This document shows, in pieces, positions 15,958 through 22,908 of a DNA stretch of 64,000 nucleotides. The notes below the pieces were generated by a model. It worked only from the letters and a program-made list of their open reading frames with translations, searched no databases and was not told the origin of the DNA. The stretch's first letter is position 1. The number at the start of each line of letters is the position of its first letter. Source of the stretch: a virus; the IMG/VR virus record IMGVR_UViG_3300035670_000082, positions 36,570 through 100,569 of that record. One strand, given 5' to 3'. Position numbers and translations under genes: made by a program.

Positions 15958-16263
15958 CTATTCGATGAGTCCGTTTTCACGCGCAACAGAAATAGGTATT
16001 TGTTGACCTTTTCGGAACTTTAAAACTTTTATTGTTTGACGACCATAGAGGGTTCGTTCTTCGTACACATCTTCATTGACTATTATTTTGGTTTCGTGGT
16101 CTAGGCTCTGAAAAAGACCAACACCAACAATGTTTTTATTGTGCAAAGGTTCCGCAGAGTCGTTTGGGCAATCGCCTGTCGGGTGTCCACAAATCGGGCA
16201 GGGCTGTCTGTCGGCGCGCAATATTTGGAATTCTCCGTATAGGTATTCGGGATTCGTGCTCAC
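15958..16263 (-). CDS. Small zinc-knuckle hypothetical protein
   Basis: About 101 residues from GTG 16263 (a TTG at 16281 is also in frame). CPICGHPTGDCP near residue 25 offers C-x2-C-x-H...C ligands. The rest alternates strands (IVGVGLFQSLDHETKIIVNEDVYEERTLYGRQTIKVLKFRKG). The N-terminal NPEYLYGEFQ and the single zinc knuckle resemble small proteins common in actinophages. It starts just after the terminator at 16289-16328, so it must have its own promoter or depend on read-through. Confidence 0.5.
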   Translation of the reverse strand: MSTNPEYLYGEFQILRADRQPCPICGHPTGDCPNDSAEPLHNKNIVGVGLFQSLDHETKIIVNEDVYEERTLYGRQTIKVLKFRKGQQIPISVARENGLIE

Positions 16264-16280
16264 TTTCAGATGGTAACACA

Positions 16281-16328
16281 AAAAAATACCCCACCGCCTC
16301 TCGGAAAGGGGTGAGAGAGGCGATGGGG
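16281..16328 (-). terminator. Rho-independent terminator (minus strand)
   Basis: A 14-bp stem with one mismatch between 16289-16302 (CCCCACCGCCTCTC) and 16315-16328 (GAGAGGCGATGGGG). On the minus strand it is followed by a run of T (complement of 16281-16286). It lies 36 bp after the stop of the 16364-16615 gene. Confidence 0.8.
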
Positions 16329-16363
16329 CAGAAACCTTGGTCCGACATCTGCGGACTAGATGT

Positions 16364-16615
16364 TTACTTGTTGTTTTTGGTCTTTACGGAGTACTTGCCC
16401 CGTTGGAGTTTGCGAAGTTCCTCTTCATACACCTTGGTGAACTCATCGGTGTACTTGTTCTCAAGAACGAACCATGCACGACGCTTCGCTTCCATTCTTT
16501 GACGGTTCTCAGCCTTGCGCTGTTCCAAACGCTCTTTGCGAACATGCTCAGGTAGCGGTTTTCTACCGCGACGGTTTCCGACCTTGTTTCGCATTTTTTC
16601 ATATGTAGTTGTCAT
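16364..16615 (-). CDS. Small basic helical protein
   Basis: 83 residues from ATG 16615 (MTTTYEKMRNK), with GGAGAAA upstream; the open frame extends further but without a good start. Highly charged: GNRRGRKPLPEHVRKERLEQRKAENRQRMEAKRRAW, then EEELRKLQRGKYSVKTKNNK. A long basic helix suggests DNA or RNA binding. It is a single-gene transcript with its own promoter and terminator, divergent from the phosphatase, a position typical of an early regulator. Confidence 0.55.
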   Translation of the reverse strand: MTTTYEKMRNKVGNRRGRKPLPEHVRKERLEQRKAENRQRMEAKRRAWFVLENKYTDEFTKVYEEELRKLQRGKYSVKTKNNK

Positions 16616-16670
16616 GTGTGTTTCTCCACTTGTAACGGCAGTTTTACCCACCGATTGATTGATTGGTGCA

Positions 16671-16699
16671 ATCTTAACTAGGTACGTTTTGATTTGCAA
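16671..16699 (-). promoter_or_regulatory. Promoter for the 16615 gene
   Basis: Minus strand: TTGCAA (16699-16694), 17-bp spacer, TAAGAT (16676-16671); both hexamers match five of six consensus bases. A tandem ATTG repeat in the leader at about 16652-16665 could be an operator. Confidence 0.55.
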
Positions 16700-16735
16700 C
16701 CCCTAATTACACCCATGTAAGTAACCACAAAGGGG

Positions 16736-16764
16736 TTGACAACCACATTCCCTCGACATACACT
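16736..16764 (+). promoter_or_regulatory. Strong promoter for the phosphatase gene, leaderless
   Basis: Perfect TTGACA at 16736-16741, 17-bp spacer, TACACT at 16759-16764. The predicted start, 7 bases later, is 16771, exactly the A of the ATG. No Shine-Dalgarno is present. Confidence 0.75.
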
Positions 16765-16770
16765 ATTCCC

Positions 16771-17301
16771 ATGAGTAATACATACACACAATCGTCGCTG
16801 GCTCTCCTCCCGACGGTAAGAAACTTGGAGGAGGCACGGAAGCACGCTCACGAGTATGCGTCCGTAATAACGGCAGGACCAAGCAAGCGCGAAGTCAAGT
16901 TCGACCATCCCGACCACCTCGTTGTGGAATTCGATGATGTTGTTGACAGTCATTGGGGGATGAAACCACCCACATTTGAGAATGTACGAGAAATGGTTTC
17001 TTGGGGGCATGGGCGGGAAAACATCCTTGTTCATTGTCACGCAGGAATCAGTCGCTCAACATCCACAGCATGGGGTGTGGCAATCTCCAACGGCTGGGAC
17101 GCTGAAGAGGCTTACATCACCTTGCGCAACAACCACCCGTCAAGTTCATACTCGGGAATGAGGTACAGGCGGTCATTTTGTCCGAACGAACTGATTATTT
17201 CCTATTTGGAAAAATTGTTCGGGTTCAAAAAGGACGAACTCCTCAAAATCCATGAGAACGGTTTGCGTTTAGACCCATGGCACCCTGCGGAGGAAATGTG
17301 A
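16771..17301 (+). CDS. Dual-specificity / tyrosine protein phosphatase
   Basis: 176 residues. The P-loop signature HCHAGISRS (H88, C89 nucleophile, R95) matches HCx5R(S/T) of cysteine-dependent phosphatases. A candidate general acid lies in EFDDVVDS (D55-D59). WDAEEAYITLRNNHP after the P-loop is the usual helix of DSPs. It would remove phosphate from Tyr/Ser/Thr of a host protein, or from RNA or a lipid. Driven by the strongest-looking promoter in the window, so probably an early host-takeover function. TGATG overlap with the next gene. Confidence 0.85.
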   Translation: MSNTYTQSSLALLPTVRNLEEARKHAHEYASVITAGPSKREVKFDHPDHLVVEFDDVVDSHWGMKPPTFENVREMVSWGHGRENILVHCHAGISRSTSTAWGVAISNGWDAEEAYITLRNNHPSSSYSGMRYRRSFCPNELIISYLEKLFGFKKDELLKIHENGLRLDPWHPAEEM

Positions 17302-17576
17302 TGGGCGCTAAAGGCTCTCCAATCAACCACGGAACATACAACTCGTATACCAACAGAAAATGCAGATGTAACTCCTGCAAGGAGGCGGCGAGTGAATATA
17401 TGCGCAAGTATCGCAAAACACAGCATGGAGCCGCTTCGGCTCGGTATTACGCTGTTCTCAACGCAAAACGCGCACAACTCGCTGCTCGTTGGGTGAGAAA
17501 ACACCGTCCAGACATTTGGGAAAACATTGCATCCAAAGCAGAAAACCAAGTAGACAAAGAAAGGTATATCGGTTAA
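17301..17576 (+). CDS. Small zinc-finger-like protein
   Basis: 91 residues from ATG 17301, which overlaps the phosphatase stop. HGTYNSYTNRKCRCNSCKEAASEYMRKYRK carries C-x-C-x2-C with a nearby His, the pattern of a small phage/actinobacterial zinc-binding domain related to HNH-type fingers but without the HNH catalytic residues. The C-terminus is a basic helix. Co-transcribed with the phosphatase. Confidence 0.55.
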   Translation: MGAKGSPINHGTYNSYTNRKCRCNSCKEAASEYMRKYRKTQHGAASARYYAVLNAKRAQLAARWVRKHRPDIWENIASKAENQVDKERYIG

Positions 17577-17579
17577 GCA

Positions 17580-17846
17580 GTGGCTGAACAAGGCGACAAT
17601 CCACAGTTCGAAAAAATCAGACAGGAATTCGCGGAAACCATCGACGAACTCCAAAAAGACATCGAAGACATCCGCAAGGAGATGCTGGAACTTCGAGGTC
17701 AAATCAAGGGAGTTCAAAAAGAAGTCACTGCGAATACCAAGCAGACAATGGTCGTATGGGAGAAAACATCGGGAACTCTCGGTGACATAACCAGAAAAAT
17801 TTCCGATATGGCTAAACCCTTTTATTATGGGAAGGACAATAAATAA
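17580..17846 (+). CDS. Coiled-coil hypothetical protein
   Basis: 88 residues from GTG 17580. Residues about 8-50 (FEKIRQEFAETIDELQKDIEDIRKEMLELRGQIKGVQKEV) show a regular heptad pattern. No membrane segment and no recognised family. Third gene of the phosphatase operon. Confidence 0.55.
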   Translation: MAEQGDNPQFEKIRQEFAETIDELQKDIEDIRKEMLELRGQIKGVQKEVTANTKQTMVVWEKTSGTLGDITRKISDMAKPFYYGKDNK

Positions 17847-17848
17847 CT

Positions 17849-18115
17849 ATGACAGACATCAATATGAGCGCAGAAGAATGGCTCGAATACGGATACAAGA
17901 AGGGTTTTTGTGGTCCGCCCGTATGTGCTATGCATGACGGGCTTCCCGCATCGGAAAGCGAGGCGTGGGCGCTAGACGAAAACGATGACCCATGCATACA
18001 TGTTCTCAGACTGTATGAGGACTTGGATGTGAAAAGTTCCGTAGAAAAGGAACACTCACCTTCTGTATGGCGTGCATCAAATAGGGGTTGGACAACCCCC
18101 CAAGAGGCTGACTAA
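17849..18115 (+). CDS. Hypothetical protein
   Basis: 88 residues. WLEYGYKKGFCGPPVCAMHDGLPASESEAW and DPCIHVLRLYEDLD form a conserved-looking acidic domain with three cysteines and two histidines, which may be metal ligands. I recall similar small proteins in actinophages but cannot assign a role. It ends 4 bp into the convergent SNase gene. Confidence 0.5.
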   Translation: MTDINMSAEEWLEYGYKKGFCGPPVCAMHDGLPASESEAWALDENDDPCIHVLRLYEDLDVKSSVEKEHSPSVWRASNRGWTTPQEAD

Positions 18116-18516
18116 CCCTGTTTGAATTCCGTCCATGTTTTGTCGCCGACACCGTAGTATTCGCGCGCATACCCTGCATCAATAATGTCTTTGTTCAGAC
18201 ACGCAGTTGTTGGTGATTCAACATCGTCTGACGAGAATACGCGTGCGAGTATGCGACCGTACTTGTCGTTCTTGTCGGGGATTGTATTTATGTACACCCA
18301 TTTGTGACGAGTCAGCCAATCCTCGGTAAATGATTTCGCTTTCAAGCCCATTTGTTTTTCCGCTAAATCTTTGGTTCGGGATTCGGGCGTGTTGACACCA
18401 TAAAGGCGAACACGGACTTTGTGGTGGATGTTGAATCCGAGGTCAATCATCAAATCGACAGTGTCACCGTCAACCACTTTCAAAACGGTTGCACCATACC
18501 AAAATCGTTCACTCAT
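18112..18516 (-). CDS. Staphylococcal-nuclease-like (SNase) protein
   Basis: 134 residues. VLKVVDGDTVDLMIDLGF starts the OB-fold barrel. VRLYGVNTPESRTKD carries the first catalytic Arg and the Glu, and DKYGRILARVF the second catalytic Arg. NKDIIDAGYAREYYG is the usual C-terminal helix. All key residues of the calcium-dependent thermonuclease family are visible. Without a signal peptide it would act inside the cell, perhaps on host DNA or RNA. Confidence 0.85.
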   Translation of the reverse strand: MSERFWYGATVLKVVDGDTVDLMIDLGFNIHHKVRVRLYGVNTPESRTKDLAEKQMGLKAKSFTEDWLTRHKWVYINTIPDKNDKYGRILARVFSSDDVESPTTACLNKDIIDAGYAREYYGVGDKTWTEFKQG

Positions 18517-18642
18517 TACTGTCTCTCATTCGTTTTCTTTTCTCTGCCCGTTTCCAAGCAGATAGACGCCAATCCAAAAATTTAACCAACACAGAATAAA
18601 TACACGATTGCAGTTTGAATTTCAAAATAGACAACCTATACA

Positions 18643-18798
18643 TCATTTATCCGACTGTTTCCGTACCTCTTCATTCGGGCTAAAACGCATGAGAAAATCC
18701 CTTGCGAACTCCCGCTGCTTCTCCAATGGCATCGACCAAAAATCTTTCGGTATCGAAACATTCCTAAATTTCATGTTTCCGTTTTCGTTCTCAGCCAT
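18643..18798 (-). CDS. Small 51-residue protein coupled to the upstream gene
   Basis: Read from ATG 18798 to TGA 18643-18645: MAENENGNMKFRNVSIPKDF, then WSMPLEKQREFARDFLMRFS and a short charged tail. The start lies 8 bp inside the end of the 18791-19651 gene, which favours coupled translation. Short amphipathic helices, no cysteines, no membrane segment. Too short for a family call. The 126 bp between its end and the SNase start hold nothing I recognise. Confidence 0.45.
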   Translation of the reverse strand: MAENENGNMKFRNVSIPKDFWSMPLEKQREFARDFLMRFSPNEEVRKQSDK

Positions 18799-19651
18799 TT
18801 GATGAATCCTCCGTTATCACAAACCTGAATGACAAATCTTCTGATTTGCCAGATTGATTCGGTCTAAATATTCTAGATATCGTTCGTTTCGGTTCAGCGA
18901 AAACTCCGCGCGCGTCATTGAAAAACTCCCAATCAATGACATCTGCACCATCTCCACCGCTGTCTATGAAAGGAGCATTCCAATCTGAAGGCTCCTTCCG
19001 TGCGTCGGCTTCCTTAGCCTCCCAAACCTTGTCCAAAATTGCCACTTCTTTCTGATTTTGTGCTTTGCCAAGAGACGCTGCTTTTGCAATATTTTCGTCT
19101 GTGGTCGGATATATGTCTACGACATCGAGGAAGAATCGCGGCACGCCATCTACGGTTTGCACCCATCCGCCAATCCCGCGCTCACGCGCCCCCGGAAGCG
19201 GATTGCCGAATACTTTGTCACCGTGATACTGCATCCATGCAAGAACTGTTTGAATTGCTTCTTCTTTCGGGTTTCCATCTTTATCCCAAACATCAGAAAC
19301 ATCTCTGCTCAATCCGTGTCTGTTGAGACCTACCGATATCCCTGTTTTTACATCCCCTTCAATATTTCTGTCTCTAGTGAATCCGCCTTTTCGTGCGTCT
19401 GCAATGATTTCCTTAACGCGGTTACGTCTGCGAGCCAAATCTTTCTTGTAACTAGGGGTTTTTTTTCTGAGAAAATTAACCACCGTGTTTACCACTGCTG
19501 GATACGGCATGTTGTCTTCAGTAGAGCCGACGGGTGTGAACATTCCGTCACCATCGCCATCTCTCGGTATACCGGGCTTCCCTCTGCGGAGAAAACCACT
19601 AAATGGTATTCCAAGAAGTTTTACTTTCAGATTTTTGCTTTCGTCAGCCAT
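18791..19651 (-). CDS. DGDGDG-module protein next to the capsid gene
   Basis: About 286 residues from ATG 19651. An N-terminal module at about 10-50 (VKLLGIPFSG, PRDGDGDGMF, EDNMPYPAV) matches that of the 1581 and 4049 proteins. After it come a basic linker (KDLARRRNRVKEI) and a globular domain with NRHGLSRDVSDVWD, TVLAWMQYHGDKVFGNPLPGA, GGWVQTVDGVPRFFLDVVDIYP and LGKAQNQKEVAILD. I do not recognise its activity; the WVQ...FLDVVDIYP then NQxEVAILD order is seen in other phage virion proteins. It is the first gene after the capsid terminator. Probably a capsid-associated protein. Confidence 0.6.
   Translation of the reverse strand: MADESKNLKVKLLGIPFSGFLRRGKPGIPRDGDGDGMFTPVGSTEDNMPYPAVVNTVVNFLRKKTPSYKKDLARRRNRVKEIIADARKGGFTRDRNIEGDVKTGISVGLNRHGLSRDVSDVWDKDGNPKEEAIQTVLAWMQYHGDKVFGNPLPGARERGIGGWVQTVDGVPRFFLDVVDIYPTTDENIAKAASLGKAQNQKEVAILDKVWEAKEADARKEPSDWNAPFIDSGGDGADVIDWEFFNDARGVFAEPKRTISRIFRPNQSGKSEDLSFRFVITEDSSNG
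19502..19624 (-). repeat. DGDGDG module, copy 4 (divergent)
   Basis: Codes for about residues 10-50 of the 18791-19651 protein: VKLLGIPFSG, an 11-residue insert, DGDGDGMF, TPVG, DNMPYP. More diverged than copies 1-3 but with the same order of blocks. Confidence 0.65.
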
Positions 19652-19685
19652 CACTCAATTATCCCATAACAAACATGTCGATATA

Positions 19686-19730
19686 AAAACGAAACCCCCA
19701 CCCGCACCCCGAAGGGCTTGGGTGGGGGCT
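19686..19730 (-). terminator. Rho-independent terminator after the major capsid gene
   Basis: Stem CCCCCACCC (19695-19703) with GGGTGGGGG (19720-19728) and an inner CCC/GGG pair. On the minus strand it is followed by TTTCGTTTTT. It lies 26 bp after the capsid stop codon. Confidence 0.8.
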
Positions 19731-19754
19731 ACGCTTACTGCGCTTCAGCCGTTA

Positions 19755-21071
19755 TCAGGCAGGAGCGTTGTCAAACGAGACGGCAACGAATGCCTCAGGA
19801 CGCTTGACAGCGAGTGCGAGACGCTGCTCGGCGAGCACCACAATCGCGTTGCGCACGAAGAAGTCTGCGTGCTGCTCGCTGATTCGGATGCTTGCCTGCT
19901 CACGGTCGTAAATCTGCGCGGCAGTGCCGAACGCACCGACAAGAGCGGTGCCTTCTGCGATTGCCGGCGTGTCCACAACCGGGATGCGCCACAGACGCGG
20001 GGTTCCGCCGAGGGCGACCGAGACAGCAACCAGGTACTGTCCGTTGTCGTCCTTCGACAGTTCGATGTCTTCCCAGTCGTTCGGGTGCATCACGACGCCC
20101 GTCGGCTCGTAGTACGCGAGGAACGACAAGGTGGCTGCGCGACGAATCGCGTCCGCCTTGAGGTCACCCGTCGCACCAGAAGACCAATCGTAGGTCTGGA
20201 TGCCCGTGGTCTGGAGAACACCTTCGAGGTTCTCGCCGGTGCCGTCACCGTTCAGGATTTGCTCGTCCTCAAGAAGACGCAGACCGTACATCAACTCGTT
20301 GTCGATGATGCTACGGAGTTGCGGCTCGTCGGCGAGCACATTGCGGTGCGCTGCTTCCCAGTGGGCAAGCGTGCGAACCGGTGCCTGATGACCAGTGAAC
20401 TTCAAACCAGACTGTGGCTTCGCAGTGAACACTGCGGGCGAACCCGAGCGCTCAGAGACAGGAGCCGCATTGTTGGTCGGCGCGCCAGTGACGGCGGTGT
20501 AACCAATCTGGCGGAAGTACTCAATCACCGCAGCGTTCGTGGTGCGCTTCGGGAAGAGGTCGCGGACGCGACGGGTACGGGTCGGCGAGACCACCATCGG
20601 GTCACGCTGGAACTGACCGAACTGTTCAACCGAGGAAAGCGGCGAAGCAGGACCGGTCGGCATACCCGTGAAGACATCCTTCACGTTGTACACGAACGGA
20701 GCCGGCATGTTCGCGCCGTTTCGACCAGAGGCGAGCGCCTTGTACTCATCGGACGAAAGGAACGCTTCGCCGAGGCTCTTGATGCTCATTCTCTGCTCGA
20801 CCTGCTGAGGCTGTGCATTCGAAGCCTGCGCAACCGACTCAGAGGCAGGAGCCGAAGCCCACTTCTCTGCATCGCGCATTCCCTCAATGCCCTCAATCAG
20901 GCTCTTGATTTCACGGATGTCCGACATATTGCGGTCGAACGCTGACTTTTGTTCGGCTGAAACAACAACAGTGCCATCTTCGACTTTGAACGAGTCGGCA
21001 ATGGTCTTGTTGTCAGCCATCTTTTCGCGAAGTGCGTTCTGCAACTCGCGAAGACGAATGTCGTCTGACAT
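19755..21071 (-). CDS. Major capsid protein (HK97 fold)
   Basis: 438 residues. An N-terminal charged helical region (about 1-80: LRELQNALREKM, MSDIREIKSLIEGIEGMRDAE) resembles a cleavable delta domain. After it comes an HK97-like body: FGQFQRDPMVVSPTRTRRVRDLFP, APVRTLAHWEAAHRNVLAD, YGLRLLEDEQILNGDGTGENLEGVLQT, GVVMHPNDWEDIELSKDDNGQYL, WRIPVVDTPAIAEGTALVG, then EQHADFFVRNAIVVLAEQRLALAVKRPEAFV. This is the typical order of the family. Strong AGGAGG before the ATG. It is last in a long minus-strand head operon, with its own leader and terminator. Confidence 0.93.
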   Translation of the reverse strand: MSDDIRLRELQNALREKMADNKTIADSFKVEDGTVVVSAEQKSAFDRNMSDIREIKSLIEGIEGMRDAEKWASAPASESVAQASNAQPQQVEQRMSIKSLGEAFLSSDEYKALASGRNGANMPAPFVYNVKDVFTGMPTGPASPLSSVEQFGQFQRDPMVVSPTRTRRVRDLFPKRTTNAAVIEYFRQIGYTAVTGAPTNNAAPVSERSGSPAVFTAKPQSGLKFTGHQAPVRTLAHWEAAHRNVLADEPQLRSIIDNELMYGLRLLEDEQILNGDGTGENLEGVLQTTGIQTYDWSSGATGDLKADAIRRAATLSFLAYYEPTGVVMHPNDWEDIELSKDDNGQYLVAVSVALGGTPRLWRIPVVDTPAIAEGTALVGAFGTAAQIYDREQASIRISEQHADFFVRNAIVVLAEQRLALAVKRPEAFVAVSFDNAPA

Positions 21072-21235
21072 GATTTCCTCCTACGGAAATACTTGATTGG
21101 GTACTGATATATTTCGACTTAGGTAAGCACCCAGTCAGCAGTCAACTGTTACATTAACTACTAGTACGAGAATAACATGTTTGTAGTAGCAATAAATGCA
21201 ACTAATACCAAAAACAGAATCTAACTATAAATTGT
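21072..21235 (-). promoter_or_regulatory. AT-rich leader and candidate promoter of the capsid gene
   Basis: 164 bp with no gene. Minus strand: TTGACT (21145-21140), 18 bp, TAAGTC (21121-21116), then the AGGAGG site beside ATG 21071. An extra promoter here would let capsid protein be made in excess over the cargo genes upstream. The -10 is weak, so this is tentative. Confidence 0.4.
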
Positions 21236-22588
21236 TTACAGTCGGTGATATCGTTTCACAACCTTGGGGCAACACCCACCCGAATACTTAACCCCCATAA
21301 CACCGTCACCGTAAGCGTCGTCCCTTTTTGCTGACTTCCCGCTCTTGGAAGGATGATTGTCGGGAACCAAGTCGAAATCCCTGCGGGTTCCGCGCTTTGT
21401 GGGCTTGTCAGACTTCATGGATTCAAAGAAATCCGACAAACGTTTTTTCGCAGACGCCTCGCCACCAGAAGAAAGACCGCGTAGATACACAATCTTCGCG
21501 TCCCTCAAATTGGTTCGATGTATCTGCTTGGATACATCAGCATTGTGGCGTCGAACAAGAACAGCGAGGCGGTTCACGGTCTCGCTATCAATTTGTGGAC
21601 TCTTTCGCTTCGGCTTTCTGACAACCTTTTCCTCAATAAAGGATGAATCAACCAAACTCTTGCGACCGCGACTGGGTTTATTGCCTCTCCTGTTTTTCGG
21701 GCTTCCATCATTCCGCAGTTTCATGACTCGGTTGTAATCTGAGCCGTTGGAGCACGGCATCCAAACAGTTTTCCCGTCACGAGCAACATACCTTCGTATG
21801 CCGATACAGCCAAGATTTCTTGCACGGATACGCGCCGAATCAGGATTCGGGAATGTGTCTGGGTCGGTAGACCTGCTGACAAAAGGAACAAATCCTTTTG
21901 TGTCCATTTTCGCTGATACCAAACCGCCGTCAGGAAGTGTCTCAATTCCCGCCACCGGACGCTCACGCAACTTCTCGAATCTTTCCGTAGCAACACAAGG
22001 GGCGTAGTAGGTGACGCCACCAATCTTTATGACTCGCACACCCTTACATCCGCGTCTTTTCGACGCTTCTTCAGCCATCGCCCTGTCCTCGTAATACTCG
22101 CCTGATTTGGTCAACGCCAATTGCGTTCGATGCTCAATCTCGGTGAAACCGTGCATACGGCTCTTCGAAGAAACTTGGTAGTAGTCGTTCTTGCCTTTTT
22201 TCAACGCCTCGAATTCTTCATGAGTTGTGCATGGCATCCACGAACCATTTTCGTGCTGATGGGCGCCTCGACAACCGAGAAGTCTCGCTACGGTGAGAGC
22301 CTGCTCACGAGATGCCACCCTCGCAGCCTTTTCGTTCGGCTTCACTTCACGCTCCAGCGCATTTGGAACTGCCGACTCGGGCATTGGACCCTCGACGGTC
22401 ATACCTCTGTCTAGGGCAACTTCCAATTCTTGTTTGGTTATATCAGAATCGGAGTATTCGTCCTTGAAAGCGGAGAGAAGTTCTTTGGCGTCAGCAGAGA
22501 CAGCACGGAAAGTGGTTTTCCCTTTACCTGTCGTGGCGACGAAATACGGGGAACCGTCACGTTTGCGAACAACGAACGAAGTAGTCAC
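21236..22588 (-). CDS. Protein with three Cys-pair repeats and a shared N-terminal domain
   Basis: 450 residues. Residues 1-70 (FVVRKRDGSPYFVATT ... DITKQELEVALDRGMTVEGPM) match the N-terminus of the giant 27061-31920 protein (ITKRQLDDALDQDFAIEGPV). Then come three repeats of G-C-x-G ... PC: C106/C120 (LLGCRGAHQ...WMPC), C181/C198 (RRGCKGVRV...YAPC), C261/C279 (NLGCIGIRR...WMPC), each preceded by an Ala-rich helix. The C-terminal third is basic and ends with CCPKVVKRYHRL. Probably a virion protein. The cysteine pairs could bind metal or form disulfides. ATGA overlap with the gene upstream. Confidence 0.6.
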   Translation of the reverse strand: MTTSFVVRKRDGSPYFVATTGKGKTTFRAVSADAKELLSAFKDEYSDSDITKQELEVALDRGMTVEGPMPESAVPNALEREVKPNEKAARVASREQALTVARLLGCRGAHQHENGSWMPCTTHEEFEALKKGKNDYYQVSSKSRMHGFTEIEHRTQLALTKSGEYYEDRAMAEEASKRRGCKGVRVIKIGGVTYYAPCVATERFEKLRERPVAGIETLPDGGLVSAKMDTKGFVPFVSRSTDPDTFPNPDSARIRARNLGCIGIRRYVARDGKTVWMPCSNGSDYNRVMKLRNDGSPKNRRGNKPSRGRKSLVDSSFIEEKVVRKPKRKSPQIDSETVNRLAVLVRRHNADVSKQIHRTNLRDAKIVYLRGLSSGGEASAKKRLSDFFESMKSDKPTKRGTRRDFDLVPDNHPSKSGKSAKRDDAYGDGVMGVKYSGGCCPKVVKRYHRL

Positions 22589-22881
22589 TTTTGCTGTTTT
22601 TCCCTTAAGGCGCGAGCGATTTCTGACAACATTTTGAAACCCTCTTCATCCCAAGGAACTTCCTCCCCGAAGGACATCATGGTTGATGTCCCAACATAAA
22701 GCGGATAATTGAAATCTTTATCTTTTTGCGCCAATTCCGAAACTCGTTCAGAATTGACATTGTTCAAAACATACTCTTCGAACTCTGGCGAGGTTGATGC
22801 GCACCTCACCTTTTCTCCGTCGAAACCCACAACAACAGAGTTCCCCATCCCGACCATACCGACCCACATGGTTTTTTTCAT
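22585..22881 (-). CDS. Small hypothetical protein
   Basis: 98 residues: MKKTMWVGMVGMGNSVVVGFDGEKVRCAS at the start, a region rich in Asn/Ser/Lys, and an amphipathic C-terminal helix (FKMLSEIARALREKQQK). Glycine-rich strands at the N-terminus, no signal peptide. It sits between a giant kinase-like gene and the Cys-repeat gene and overlaps the latter as ATGA. Possible chaperone or partner of a neighbour; no family recognised. Confidence 0.5.
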   Translation of the reverse strand: MKKTMWVGMVGMGNSVVVGFDGEKVRCASTSPEFEEYVLNNVNSERVSELAQKDKDFNYPLYVGTSTMMSFGEEVPWDEEGFKMLSEIARALREKQQK

Positions 22882-22908
22882 GATTGCACTCTACCAATCT
22901 GCATAAAT

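Noticed and set aside
16289-16328. Possible attachment site or origin in the hairpin
   Set aside because: The strong stem followed by a T-run on the minus strand is better explained as a terminator for the gene at 16364.
19485-20945. A 486-codon plus-strand open frame opposite the major capsid gene
   Set aside because: Arg/His-rich translation, typical of the antisense frame of a well-coded gene; capsid protein identity on the other strand is clear and the terminator lies inside this frame.
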